Below are positions 1 to 12,021 of a stretch of DNA of 64,000 nt, piece after piece. Each line of letters starts with the position of its first letter. Positions within the stretch are counted from its first letter, which is position 1. This DNA is from Symbiodinium natans (taxonomy: Eukaryota; Sar; Dinophyceae; Suessiales; Symbiodiniaceae), in NCBI GenBank assembly GCA_905221605.1, contig CAJNDS010002683.1, positions 101,001-165,000 on the forward strand, given 5' to 3'. Under the pieces are notes generated by a model that had not been told where the DNA came from, searched no databases, and was given only the letters and a program-made list of their open reading frames with translations. A program made the position numbers and the translations under genes.

Positions 1-529
1 AATATGTTTGTTGCATCTTTCCTGAAGCTTTGTTTAGCATTTGGCAAGAACCCAAAGCCCAAGTAAAAAACCTACCTTCAGAACACGCCGTCGGGTGTAG
101 TGGTCGTAGTACAGACCACGCCAGAGACCGGGGTTGTGAGGCTCCCTGGGGTTTGGGGCCTCGGCAGCAAGGTCGTTGCTGGCGAACCGAAACCTTGAGG
201 GCCTCAAAATGAAGGGGTTTGGGAACCCTAAACCCTAGAGCCTTGACGCCATATTGTTGGGGTTAGCGTTTCGCACGGCTTTGGACCATTTGGGGTTGGA
301 GGGCTTTTCGGGGTGTAGTTCTGTCGGGCTTGGGGTCTCAAGTTTAGGGTTGTGGTGGCTGAGGGCTTCAAGGTGGATTTCAAGTCCAGGGTCGCAGGCT
401 TGCGTAGACGGGCAATTCCCAAAACAGGGGTACCCCTTTTATAACCCAAGTAGAAGAGAACCCCCTCAGAAACCGAACCCCCCTTCAAAAAGGGTCCCCC
501 CCTGTTTTCGGAAACCCTCATAAACCCAA

Positions 530-592
530 CACCCTAAAACCTAAACCCTAAACCCTAAAACCCTGAACCCTGAACCCTGAACCCTAAACCCC
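530..592 (-). repeat. Short CCCTAAA/CCCTGAA array
   Basis: Roughly eight head-to-tail units of CCCTAAA and the variant CCCTGAA. Similar short clusters occur at 49041-49110 and 57950-57975. Confidence 0.75.
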
Positions 593-684
593 ACACCAAA
601 CTCAGTGATCTTCAGCCCAAGGAGCGTCTCCCAGCTGCAGCAGCTCCTCGGATCGCCGGCGTAGGACCGAGGCCTCTTCGGAGC

Positions 685-784
685 CAGTGCTTTTCCTATA
701 GGATGGCCCTTTTAAGGCTTTTTAGGGTGAGAAGAGCAGGCGCAAAAACTCGTCGTCAGTGCTTTTTCCTATAGGATGGCCCTT
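685..784 (+). repeat. Direct duplication, 27-28 bases
   Basis: CAGTGCTTTTCCTATAGGAT followed by GGCCCTT occurs at 685-711 and, with one extra T, at 757-784. The two copies are 72 bases apart. Confidence 0.7.
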
Positions 785-3700
785 GAAACCCTCTGAAAAA
801 TATTCCTGAATATGATCCTCTTAAACCCCAATAAGGCAAAAACACAACATGTCCCAAGGGCCTACCTAGTTGCGTAAGGAACTCCCATCAATTCTTCAAC
901 GGCATCCCGGGCACCTTGTTCTGCAAGCGAGAACTTTGATGCAGCTTCTTGGACACCAATAACCCAAACTCCCTATACCATCAAAGTGGGGAAAACCCGA
1001 ATAGCACCCTAAACCCGCACCTGCTTCTTACGTTCGGTTAAGCTATTCTGGTCAAAGTTCCCGGTTGGGCACTACGGGTGATTTGGGACACGTTGCTGTG
1101 GCCATCGCTTTGGAAGAAAACCATAAGTGGGTTCCCCAATATAGACCCCAAATAGTAGGATCCAGGTACCCCTAATATCGTAAACCCCAATGAGAGCCTC
1201 CTCAGCGGAGAGCGGCCCGACGACACCGTCCAATGGCTCCTGGCAAGCTGCCAGCCCCGATCGAACCCTAAAACCCACCCAAAACCCTCGATACGAGCGC
1301 CCTCCTGAACCGAAACACTCTGAAAGATTGGGTATTGCTTCATGTGTGCGTCATGTGCGCATTAAGGATTTGCGAGCTGTTCTCGGTTGAAAGCACTCAA
1401 GTTGATGACGTCTTCATCGGCAAGGTTGCCGTTCTTTTTGTGGGCTGTGAGCAACAAACTTGCTCACCTAGAAACTATGTGTCGAAGTACTTTGTGAATG
1501 TGTGGCTGCACTTTGAGGGCAAGACATGAGCTCGAAAGAGTTTGGGATTCTGTTTGTCGCGCTCGGGGATGTCGGAGTGGAGTGAGTGAGAATGTCCTGA
1601 ACGCAACTCTCGATTTGCGCGCCCGTTGTGCGCGCCCCACACCTTTAAACAACGTGAGGCACTCGGCTGAAAAAAGACTCTAAGAACAAAAACAAAAAAC
1701 AAAAACTTAAACACCCCATGGCCCTGAGATACCATTGCGCACCAAAAGCCCTTGAAAGGCGCGATGCCACGTCGCACGCTTCCATCCGTCCTGTCCTTGG
1801 CCTCGAAATCCTTTAGCTCACTGACTTCCTGGAAGTTTAACTGGGGCTGAGGGCGTTTGAGCTCTTTAGGGTTACAGGGCTTTAAGATGTGCTGGGGCTC
1901 TCATTTTTGTGTGGGGTGCGGGGCTGTGGGACCTTCAGGGATTCAGCCTTCATGGTGTTAGGACGTTTTGGGGTTTTGGGGATGCTTCGGAGTCAGGATC
2001 TGTGGGGCGCGTACTCGACCGAGCCCGGACCTAAACAACCCTCGGGCTCAGAACATGGGGGAGGATTTGGATTTGCGTTTGGGCTTCAGAGCGTTTTGGA
2101 CCTTTCTGTGTTTTGCTTTTCTTAGGGTTTGGGCTTCGGCAAAGCTCGGGGTTTCTCAGGGCCTGGGGCTTTGGGTGTGCGCGTTGAGGGTTCAGGGCTT
2201 GCAGGGTTTGATTTTGAAATTCGGCCGCATATGATATGAGAAGCCTCCGCACTTGACATATCCGCCTGTGCATCCTGGACACCCACAATCCTTGCATCCC
2301 TAAACCCTAACCTTCCAAAGGTGTTTCAACTGCGGACAGAAACCATGCACCCGTCAACACAAAACCGACGGCACAGCACCCGCCTGCTGCGGAATCGCCG
2401 CCTGCTTCGTGCCATTTTACACCCGGGCTGGGGCCCATCCCGGGCTTCGTAACCAAAAACCGCATAAGTTTTTTTTCAACTAAACTCTAACCTAAGTTTA
2501 TGCCCCGAAACTAACTCTAAACCTCAACTAGTGTAAACACTGGACTCTCTCTGAACATTCATGTCCGCTAAAAGCCCAATCGATAAGAAGCTCAGAGCTT
2601 CAGGGCTTCTTCTGCAACCCGAACCCTGGCTCCCAACATCTGCAAAGCTTTGGGGAGTACCGTGCTGCCCGTAGGGTTTAGGGGCTTGCAGAGGGTGAGA
2701 AGTTTACCTGCACTTACACCCACATTAGAGTACTTGGGGGGCTCTGGGTAGGACATCGGGAGGGGGGGAGGGTTGGGGATCTCTAAACCCTAAGCCTTTC
2801 TGCCATCCTTTGTTTCTTAGGGTTCAACGCCCCCTCTTTGCAAGGGCTACAGTCCCCTCAGCCCGGTTTTTTGTAAACGCGTTCTTGAAGGTTCTATTGT
2901 GCAAAATCAAGATGAGGAACGTGAGCTCAAAGCAGTCCCCTGCCTCCACGCCGTCAGCGAAGCGAACGTGGATCTTTCCCTCCGCGTCTGCGGCGGACTC
3001 TGCCTTGTTTCGCGTTATTTGGGCCCCACAAACCATACCACATAAAGTGGCCTGTTTAGCCTCAGGCTGTAGGGTTGAGGGTTCGGGGTTGAGGGTTTTT
3101 GAGGTGCTTGCGGAGGCTTCCAGGGTTTGCGGGGATCTGGGTTTAGGGTTTTCAGGGTGTAGGCAGACCCTAATCCCTACAGAGCCCTAAACCCTAAAGA
3201 TCCCCTGACTAAAGCTGCAGCCCTCAAGATCCCAAAGTGGTGAATTGTTGACGAAGTGCCCGGTGCAACTTTGTTACGCGCAAGGGCACCTGAACGCTCC
3301 ATGGAGATCATCCTATTTGGTGTTGCTGACAATGTAGGCGCCTTGCAAACTTCTATATAGGTGCCCTTGAAAACTTCTGAACATACTCCTTATCACAAAC
3401 GACTCAAGCCCCAAAGGAGAAATATATTAACATAAAAGTGTACATGTGTAGAATATACATATGTTGTTTTTGAAGTTTTACTTGTATGAAAAATTTGCTA
3501 TCTTCTATAAAACGATCAAAAGGCCTGCATAGTTAACTCCGCAATGTTTTACCGAGCCGCCCACCACATGTGGAAGCTCCCCAAGCGAGCAGAGGATGTT
3601 CCACCAGCTTGAGGGGTGCTACTAGTAGCCCAAAACCCTTCAGCCCTTCAGCCCCAAACGCCGGAAAGGCTTAAAGGCCGAAGCCAAACAGGCCAAACAG

Positions 3701-4472
3701 GAGCAAAACCCCAAATGCCCTCTAAACCATAAACCCTAAACACCTAAAGCATAAAGCCAAGAAAACTAATACCTAAATCGACGCTGAATGCCCCACTCAA
3801 CTCTTTGCCGAGGGCATCGCCACTGCACGCCGGGAGGCGCCCTGAAGGCGCGTGGATTGGGTGGACTTTGGCTTGAGGAGGGTTTTAGGGCTTTGGGTTT
3901 CGGGGTTTAGGGCTTAAACAAGGGCTATATATGGTTTAGGGTTTAGGGGCTTTGGGGTTATTCCGGCCTTGGAGTTCCAGGCTTCCAAAGCTCTTTGCTA
4001 GCTTCCTTATTAGCCCTATAACTTATAACCCAAAACCCCCAATAATGTAGGGGTCGGAATAATTACCAATGGCGTTGCCTTAGGGTTCCCATATAATCAT
4101 ACCATGATACTCCCCAAATCATTACCATAATAACCCCCAAACCAAAGGCTCCTTGTCGTAACCCCCACTCAACCCCAAACCCAAGGAGTCGCGGGCTCAT
4201 GGGAGGGCTTTGAGGGTTGAGGGTTTTTTTTGGTTTAGGGTTACTGAGCACGCAGTTCGAGGACCAGCAGATCTTGCGCTTAAAACAAAACCCGCTCTGG
4301 GAGTGAAGCCTAAACGGCTCAGAACTCCGAGCTGCTGCACGCGCCGCGATGCTACGACATATGCGCTGAGTGTAAGTTAGTAGCGGTCCTGCAGAAAGAG
4401 TCGAGGCATGCGTGGCCGTGGCGCCAGCCAATTTTGTCTTCTTCCAGGCCTGGAAAGAGACGTGCCACCAGA

Positions 4473-4605
4473 TTAGCATTCTGAGTCGGGAGCAGCCAGC
4501 CACGCCTCGGCAAAATCGACCGCCAAGATCGTCTCATCGGTGACCTTAGCCTGCTTTCCGACGAGATAGGCGAGCTCGTCCAAAAGGTGATGCTCGCCAG
4601 CTGTC
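4473..4605 (-). CDS. Possible terminal exon of an unrecognised gene
   Basis: After an AG/G acceptor at 4606, the minus strand reads TAGEHHLLDELAYLVGKQ, then AKVTDETILAVDFAEAWLAA, and stops with TAA at 4473-4475. Third positions are about 70 percent G or C and the peptide is amphipathic and acidic, like a real helical protein end. No family recognised and no upstream exon could be joined with confidence. Confidence 0.3.
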
Positions 4606-5120
4606 CTGCGACTACCAGCCACATCACCGCGGCAGCAAGAAGCTACTTTGTGTCTGACCTGCGCTGTCGACGGTTGCGGAGCACGGCGTGGACACGCGGC
4701 TGCATCAGGCCCCAGCGTGACCACCTGAGAAAACATCCACCAAAAACAACCCACATGATCCAAATCATGAGACGACATTTGGAAAGTCTGAGGCTTCAAC
4801 ATCAAGTCCCTTTGGGAACCACACTTGGCCCAAGAGCGCCTCGCCCGGCATGTTCTTCACCCAAATGCAAGGTCAGGACTCAGCAGCCCTGCAAGCTGCT
4901 TTTAGCTGCTATACTCAATTGCCCAAAGACGACATGTCCACACGACAGTCTCTACAGTGCTGTCAAGTGACGCATCGCTTCAAGGCCTGGTCTCTGCTCC
5001 CTTCCCGGGAGCTTCCACGCGCTGTCGAAGTCCCAGCCGTCCAACATGACTTTGGCCTGATCCCGCAGCAAGGAACCAGCAAGCAAAAAATCAGAGTGCC
5101 ACATGAGGACCGTGCAGCCA

Positions 5121-5276
5121 TGACGGAGGACAACTCAGCGTCGCATGGCGCCGAGAACTTGTCGCAGATCTTCTGGCAGTACTGCAAGAAGTCCTTCGCC
5201 GGATACGTCTTCGGCGTATCCATGGCCTGCCGCATCCTGCCGCACACAGCACGCAGTCGGATGACAGACACCTAGT
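5121..5276 (+). CDS. Possible small gene or exon, 51 codons
   Basis: ATG in a good context (GCAGCC before it) opens MTEDNSASHGAENLSQIFWQ and runs through YCKKSFAGYVFGVSMACRIL to TAG. Nearly all third positions are G or C, much stronger than in neighbouring DNA, and the minus-strand frames lack this bias. One weakly hydrophobic segment (AGYVFGVSMACRIL) could cross a membrane. A consensus-like GTAAG donor lies shortly downstream, near 5309, in a different frame, so the gene may continue. It would be a plus-strand exception to the otherwise minus-strand genes. No family recognised. Confidence 0.3.
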
Positions 5277-6341
5277 CACGTCAATGCTGACCTGCCACTC
5301 ATAAACGGTAAGAAAACCTTTCCGCCTTTGCTCGCTAGCAAGCGCACAGCCCCAAAACCTTCAGACGTTCGATCGGCGTTAAGAACGCGTGTTACGCCAG
5401 CTCCCCCCCCCATTCATCATTGCAAACCCCATCAAACTGGAATTTCAAAACTTGCTCGACTTTTTGGGGGGGCCTTGACGGAGTTTGCTAGGTTTATTGT
5501 TGGGAAGTGAGTAGAAGTCTTTCCCTGTTGGGCTGGCCCCAACATCAGGTTCCCAACGCGCCTGTCGCGCTGCCACTGGCGTTGGCGACGATGCCTCGAA
5601 CATGGGGGGCTGTCGAGCTACAGAACGAAGTCGACGGGAAACAAAGAACAACAGGCGTGGCATAGACTATTCTTTCTGTATTATACACTAAGACTAGCAG
5701 CCAGCACACGTTTCCCATAACCGACGGGCACCGCGAGGGGGATGTAGCAAGCACATCTGGAGCCGAAGCTCGTGCTGCTTTACGTCCCCCCCAGGCTACC
5801 CCCTTAAAACATCGACCCGACTCCGGAGAGAACAACGCAACAAATGCCAGCTACAGCATACATTTAGTCTTCGCCTCTAAGCAACGACGTACTGTAAACT
5901 AGTTTGCAACAAGACCGAGGGGTCAGATGTTTTAAGGGGCACCCCCCCCCAAAAAAGTTTCCAGACAGAAGAACAACGAACAACCATCGCAAACAAACTG
6001 CTACATACACGAACTCACCCTCTTCTCCCAAGAACAAAGAATAACAGCTCAACACCATAGGTCTGAAAGGTCTGGAAACCTAGTATAGAATACTTTTTTA
6101 GTTTTTACGCGCACATGCAGGGGAAATGCAGTTCGAGATTGGAAAAAGGCTCTCCCGGCCCTTCAGATAGGGAGGCTTGTGAGAGGGTTGTTAGTAGTCG
6201 TAGTACCACTACTAGCACTACTACCACTAATACCACTACTATCGCTACTCAACTACCAATACTACCAACCACACCACGACTACGGTGAGACAAGCGCCCA
6301 GCGCCGATTTGACCGCTCGCTGGGGCTCCGCCAAAGGCACG

Positions 6342-6672
6342 TAATCCGTTCCCCCTAATATTAATACCCCCCTAATATAAAGAACACCCTGGCCCAAAAT
6401 CCCGATCCCGTGCCTGTCCCTATTAAAATCTCTACAGAAAGAGGGGGGAGTTAGGGGGGGGGGAGGGTTGGAAGCCGGAAGCAGAAACATGAACCTTGTC
6501 CAAACGTAGCTGTCTAGGCTTAGGCTGGGCTGCTGAGCCAGCGTGCTGCAATAAGGACGGGCTGGTTTTTCGGACAAACGATAAGAACCCCCCCAAATAC
6601 AAAAAACCCTTTGGGGGTTTTTATACAAGGGGGGGGGGGGGGGGGGCCTTTAATATTAGGGGGAACGGATTA
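6342..6672. mobile_element. Fold-back/MITE-like element, perfect 23-bp ends
   Basis: Bases 6342-6364 (starting TAATCCGTTCCCCC) are repeated as a perfect reverse complement at 6650-6672. The 331-bp interior has no coding capacity and includes an 18-base G run (6629-6646) and a second CCCCCCTAATAT motif. No clear target duplication was seen just outside. Size, inverted ends and lack of genes fit a MITE; family unknown. Confidence 0.7.
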
Positions 6673-7195
6673 TGGCCAATTGGCGTCGGTGGTGACACGG
6701 CCCAGTTGCCAAGATGGCAAAGGCTCACGCCGTCCGTTTCCACAAGGGCCACCTGGAGACCAAGGATCATGCATCTTAAATGAAATATCATCTCCTCCTG
6801 CCAGAACAATCAGCGTCATGTGTGACCGCAACGATGGCAAACGCGGACTCGAAACACCACCCCCCAAAAAAAAAACAGCCCCGGCCTCCTCCTCTTCCGC
6901 CGCTGCAGCATTCCCACCTCCCACGGCGACGCCTTAACAAAAGAATTACACACGCAATTCGAAACAGAACTCATGTAGAACTAAGCACACTGCCCGTGTT
7001 CTGCACCTGCTGCAAGCGTGAAATCAAGAATAAAATTGAACAAAATAACTACATATACTTGTCATTCTAGTGAAGTGTTACTAGGTCATGAATTTATTCA
7101 GCTTGCAAACCGAACTTTAAGAATGTACTAAACTTAATATGGTTCTGAGAATACTATATGTTATTGTCTTATAGCAGACAGCGGCCGACAATTCA

Positions 7196-7551
7196 CTACC
7201 CCAGCCACCAAGCCTCGATGCTGCCGCGAGTATCGCTCCCCTGAAGAAGCAACAGACGCAAACAATTGAATTGTTCCTTGGACGATGACTAACAGTAATT
7301 CAAGGACGATAAACAACGCAAGAAAAGCAATGTGCACAGTTGCCGAATATGAAATAAAACCCGCCTCCAGTGCAACAGCACATTCGCCACAAAAGGTGTG
7401 GCCACAAGGAACAAGCGCAGTTAGGCCGGTCTTGTCCTGGCACACGAGATGCTTGTCGAAACATTGAATCTGCTTCAAAAAATGCTGCCTCCAGACAGTT
7501 GTCCAGACAGATTGGACATTCGTCGACTCCATGCGCGCCGAAGATCCTCAC
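7196..7551 (-). CDS. RING-finger gene fragment, 3 exons, possibly decayed
   Basis: Three short pieces join in frame into a RING-type zinc-binding motif typical of E3 ubiquitin ligases: 7551-7504 (GAHGVDECPICL), 7436-7365 (DKTGLTALVPCGHTFCGECA) and 7276-7196 (EQFNCLRLLLLQ, then TAG). The first intron (7437-7503, 67 bp) would have a GA donor, the second (7277-7364, 88 bp) a GC donor; both end AG/G, as in the other genes here. C-P-I-C, C-G-H and F-C-x-x-C supply six metal ligands and FNC a seventh. The last CPxC pair is replaced by C-L-R-L, so the domain lacks its eighth ligand, or my third exon is wrong. The 5' end is open: no ATG was found and an upstream exon is likely. It may be a pseudogene. 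Confidence 0.42.
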
Positions 7552-8019
7552 CTTGTGCAGCTGCAGAATAAGTAAGCATCTTGATAATTATGCTCACGCA
7601 GCGCTCGAACTGAGACATCAGCTGTCGTAACGCAGCTGATTCGGCACACCGAGCACCGCATTGCGAAGGCCAAACAAAGGTGCAGCAAAGATAGACTTTT
7701 TCCGACACCCAACATTTCAGGGGTTTGGGGGGGGGGGGGGGGGGGGGGGGTTGGGGGTTTAGGGTTTAGGGTTTAGGGCTTAGGGTTTATATACCGTACA
7801 GGGTTTAGGGGTTTTAGGGCTTTTAGGGGGTTTTAGTGCTTAGGCTGTTTAGTTTTTAGGCAGCGTTGATGGCTTAGGGTTTTAAGGGTTTAGGACTTAG
7901 GGTTTTGAGGGTTTAGTATTTAGGGTTGCGAGAGGGAGAGACCGGAGGCCGCCTCCCAGCGCACCCGCACGCGCCGGCCTCCAGGAATTTTGGGGTTCCC
8001 TCTTTGAGGTTTCAAAATG

Positions 8020-8110
8020 TTTAGGGTTTAGGGTTTAGGGTTTAGGGTTTAGGGTTTAGGGTTTAGGGTTTAGGGTTTAGGGTTTAGGGTTTAGGGTTGA
8101 GGGTTTAGGG
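8020..8110 (+). repeat. TTTAGGG array, about 13 units
   Basis: Thirteen nearly perfect head-to-tail copies of TTTAGGG, the telomere unit of many alveolates and plants, in the interior of the sequence. A shorter, decayed array lies at 7751-7930, behind a 24-base G run (7727-7750). Confidence 0.9.
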
Positions 8111-8162
8111 ATCCCTAAAGACAAAAGCGTCTGAGGGACGAGCGCTTGCCCAGAGCGGCCTT

Positions 8163-8250
8163 TTTGTAGTACTACTATTATGGAATTGGGTACCCCAAGC
8201 CCCTATTTAGTATGGTGTTTGGGTACCTGATTCCATAATCGTACTACAAA
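8163..8250. mobile_element. Small fold-back element
   Basis: The left arm (TTGTAGTACTACTATTATGG, then AATTGGGTACCC) pairs with the right arm (GGGTACCTGATTCCATAATC, then GTACTACAA) with one 4-base bulge and a small mismatch, leaving a loop of about 30 bases. It sits just downstream of a TTTAGGG array. Confidence 0.6.
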
Positions 8251-8961
8251 TTGGACCCTCTGAGTTGGGGGGCTGCGCCTCTTTAGGGCTTTATCGGCCT
8301 TATAGGGTCTGTAGGGTTCACAGGGCTTGCAGGGTGACGTAAGGGCTCAAAGGATTTGCAAGTTGAGAGTTTGAAGGCGTAGGGTGTGGGGATTACAGGG
8401 TTTTTAAGGCTTGCCGTGCTTGCAGGGTTTACAAAGGGTTTCAGGGTTGAAGGGATTCGAGGCCTAGGTTTGTGAAGAGAAGGCAGAGCAGCAAGTTTCT
8501 TGAGGGCTGCGCCGTGTGATCTCTTCCGTGTGACCTCTTCATGTTGCACGAATGCCTCGGAACCCTTGAGCCATGAGAGCCTTCGGGCATCAACGGTTTC
8601 ATGGCTTCGGGTTTGGTTCTACATGGTTCTACAACCGCGCGCACGCCAAATTCTGCATCTAAACCTGCAAGCCTATACTGGGCTTACACCCCAAACAAAC
8701 CACAAGTAATAGGGGTCGGAAAAACACACGCCGCGAACCTCCCTCTAAAATCCCCTGGACTTTGAACCTCCGACCCTGGTTGATTCCAGCCCTTGTGAGT
8801 GGCCTCTGGATTTTGTGTCGGTGCGGGGGGATATATAAGGGAATCCAAACCTTGAGGGAACGGAGAAAGGATTCGACTGGTGTGTCCTGCTTAGCCTGCA
8901 ACGGAAAAGATGTGTTGGGCTCTTATTAGTAGCGCTTGACCCTGCACCGCCTTCGCTGACC

Positions 8962-8997
8962 ATGTTGGCACAAGAGCGGATGTTGGCACAAGAGTGG
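8962..8997 (+). repeat. 18-bp tandem duplication
   Basis: ATGTTGGCACAAGAGCGG is followed immediately by the same 18 bases with one C to T change. Confidence 0.7.
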
Positions 8998-9566
8998 CAA
9001 AAGGAGGCGTCCTTACTTTGTTGCTGCTTCGGTCCTCGAGGAGATCGACTGCGTGGTAAGCCGCTCAAGTCGCCCTAGGCTCTAAACCCTGCACAAGCTT
9101 GCCTACCGACTGCCCAGATCCTCTCAACTCAAGATCTGCCATGGGTCGCATGGATTGAGCATGGACTTGCTGAGTGTGTCAGGAGCGCTCATGACAGCAA
9201 AAGCTGCAGATCAACCGGCGCGTCTCCCTTGCAAGCTCCCGGCACCCCGGACCCCTGTAAGCCTGATTTGAACTAGGTTTTGGGCCTGGCAACATTCCCA
9301 AATCGGTGCTCTAAACCCAATGAGGGAAAACAACGCATATGTCAAGGAACCCAGAACCAGGTCCCAGAAGAGTAGCCTTGGAATGTACCCTTGTTGGGGC
9401 TCGGCCCAAACAAATAGGAACGATATGCCCGGCTTTTGAAGAACCCTAAACCCTCAACCTCCTCTCACCTGCACCCCGAGCAAAGCGGAGCACGGGGGGT
9501 GGGCTGGACCTTTCTGTCGTTCGAACATCTCCACCAGTGACCTGAACTTGGCACACCCTCTCCCTA

Positions 9567-9634
9567 CCTACAGAGCAGCAAAGGACAATGTAAGTTAAGG
9601 ACAACGAAGGGCGCATTGTCCGCTACTCTGTAGG
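9567..9634. repeat. 68-bp imperfect hairpin
   Basis: CCTACAGAGCAGCAAAGGAC followed by AATG is mirrored by CATTGTCCGCTACTCTGTAG plus G, giving about 21 paired bases with one mismatch and a 3-base bulge around a 23-base loop. No coding sequence nearby. Confidence 0.6.
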
Positions 9635-12021
9635 TCAACCCTTTGCACCCCAAAAAGGAGTCCTAGGAGCTCAGCCCCCGGCTTCGGTGCTGCTTCGGGG
9701 ATGTAAAAAGGGCTTCTAGAGGGTTCAGGGTGTCTCGAGCATGGCCCCTCACTAGGCCCTACACCCCGGAGAGCCCCAAGAGTCCACGGGTCAGGGTTAT
9801 GACAGCAATCTTAAGGGCCTAAGCCCTGAAACCTTAGGGTGTAGGATTTACGGTTTGTAGGAGGGCTAGAGGTTGATTGCTTTCAGGGTCGTACGGTTTG
9901 TCACGAAAAGGACATTCACAGATTACACAAAGTTTGTGGATTTGGGGCTCTGGGCTCAGGATTTAGGGTCTTGCTGCAGTTTTAAACTGCTCTTCTGGAT
10001 GCAAGACCTGAAGCCCTCCGAACTCCGAAGCCCACAAGAAGCCCTCAACCCTGAACGTTGCACGAAGCACCTATGCGTGGCCTGGACTCGTAAATCCGAG
10101 GGCCTCAGGGTTTAGGGTGTAGGGTTTCGGGGTATTTCAGTTTGGTCTTGGGGCTCAAGGCGGCTTGGCGTATAGGGTTTTAGGGTTTGGGATTCCACCC
10201 GAAACCCTGAACACAGAAAAGCGGGCCGCGGGCTTGTGAGCTTGGCGCCCTTCTTCCACACCACCGGTGTTCGGATGGGAAAGTATATTGGAAACCTTGG
10301 CTTTACTCTAAGGCGTTTAGGGCGGCTTTGAAGGTTGAAGGTTTTCCTATATGAACTCTATAAGCCCTGCCTGGATATGGCCTTGCTTTGGGGCATAGGG
10401 CACAGGCTTTAGGGCTCACGGTTCAGGACTCAAGCAGTTTAGGGTTAAGGGTGCTTCAGGTCTGAACGTCCGGCAGGGGGCTTGTGTTAAGGGGCAATGT
10501 GACAAAGGCTTCAGTCGTGGCCAAGAGCAGTCACCCTTCCTAGTGGCAGGGCAAACCTACAGGCTTTGGAGCGAAGACTTCCGAGCTTCAACCAGAACAC
10601 TTGGGGGGAGGGGGGCCTTGTCCAACTCTTTGAGCACTTTGTGAGACACCTTGAAGTAAAAGACCCTCACAAGCTCAGGCTCAACCCCACTTCTCTCCCC
10701 CGTTTCCGGTTTGGGAATTTGGGGGGTTTGGGGCCACGGGCTTGAATCATTGGCACGTCGGCACACCGAGGCTCCATGCCCAGAAACCTTACCATGACCC
10801 ACCCTAGGCCGCCTAGGCCCCGAAACCCTCCACCCAAGAGGCTGAAAGAAGGAACATCCGCTCTGAGAGGCCGAATCTTAAACCAAGCTGAGAAGGCCGC
10901 CAGGAAAACATGCCCTCAGAGTACGACTCTGGATTGATGGACACGCTGAGGCCTCATATAGAGGCGCAGTTCACTACCCTTGGTATGATGTGTAGTGTTG
11001 TGACCAGCATTCTTTAGGGCTAAGTATTGCAAAAGTCCAAGCCCTAAACCCCACAATACGTTTGTAATGGTTCTGCTGATGAAAGCATCAAAAGCAATCA
11101 CGGTTGAGGCTTGCAGACTCAGCCTACACTGGGCAGGCTCGGGGAGCCTTCGATTTACTGGCCTCTTGGGGTGGCACGGTATGGGGCTTGGGGTTCGTAG
11201 GGGTTGCCGAGGGTTTGCAAGGGTTTGGGTGTCCTGTTCCAGGATTTCGTCTTGTTTGCTTCTCAAGACCCAGTTTCGCCCCGAAATTCTGAGATTCTGA
11301 TGCCCCAGTTGTCACGTGCAGAGAATCTTCCAGAATGGAAAAGGCTCAAGCGGACGGGGATCTATTTTGGGATGCCCTGATTGCGCAACCTTTAACCTGG
11401 AACTGGTCACCTTCACATGATATGCCCTAGAATGGGCCATTGAGCAGGCTTCAAAGAACATGCGCAGTTGGAATCAGCCTAGCGTGCTTCCTACAGTGCG
11501 ACCTGTTCCTTAAAGGAAAGGAAGAGCTGAGCCCTATCCATTGTTCGTCCCAGGGCCCAGAAACGTATATAACATTTCCCAAGGTTTCTAGGATGGTGGT
11601 CATATATGGCCCGCTGCATGGTCGGTCACACTCCTTCAATGAACCCTGGGGCGCTCAAACCCAAAACCCTCAAATTCCAGTTCTAAAAACCGCTGCCGGC
11701 CTGCGTAAAGCTCGCAGTGGAAGTAGCCAGCGAATCCGTGCACCAAGGAGTCAACCTCTTGCTCACCAGTCATGAAATCGAAGGGCACATATAGGCTACT
11801 TCAGGTAAGGAAGGCTTCACAGGCAAATGAGCTTCTGAATGCTCGGGGGGTCTTTGATGGTCTTGCGGTTGAGCTTTGTGGCTGAACGACAGCTTTCCCC
11901 CCAGTCTCATGCCTAGAGGCGAGCCTTCTCCGCTTCATGGCGGGCTCTGACAGCAACCGCTCGACCCCCTGGCCAGCTGCCGGCCTGCAACGGCGAACGC
12001 ACAGCGTCCACGTGGCCCCGG

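Larger units (their letters stand above)
1..4470. other. Intergenic, telomere-like litter
   Basis: No gene recognised. Scattered intact or decayed TTTAGGG/CCCTAAA words in both orientations, the 72-bp-spaced duplication near 700, and a weak minus-strand coding-like stretch at about 2830-3010 (HVRFADGVEAGDCFEL) that could be a lone exon. Confidence 0.5.

Noticed and set aside
2824-3036. Minus-strand frame with KIHVRFADGVEAGDCFEL
   Set aside because: Protein-like but short, with no family, no splice partner and a competing plus frame; kept only as a note.
5800-5940. Inverted CCCCTTAAAACATC pair
   Set aside because: Only about 14 bases with a loop above 100; could be chance in C-rich sequence.
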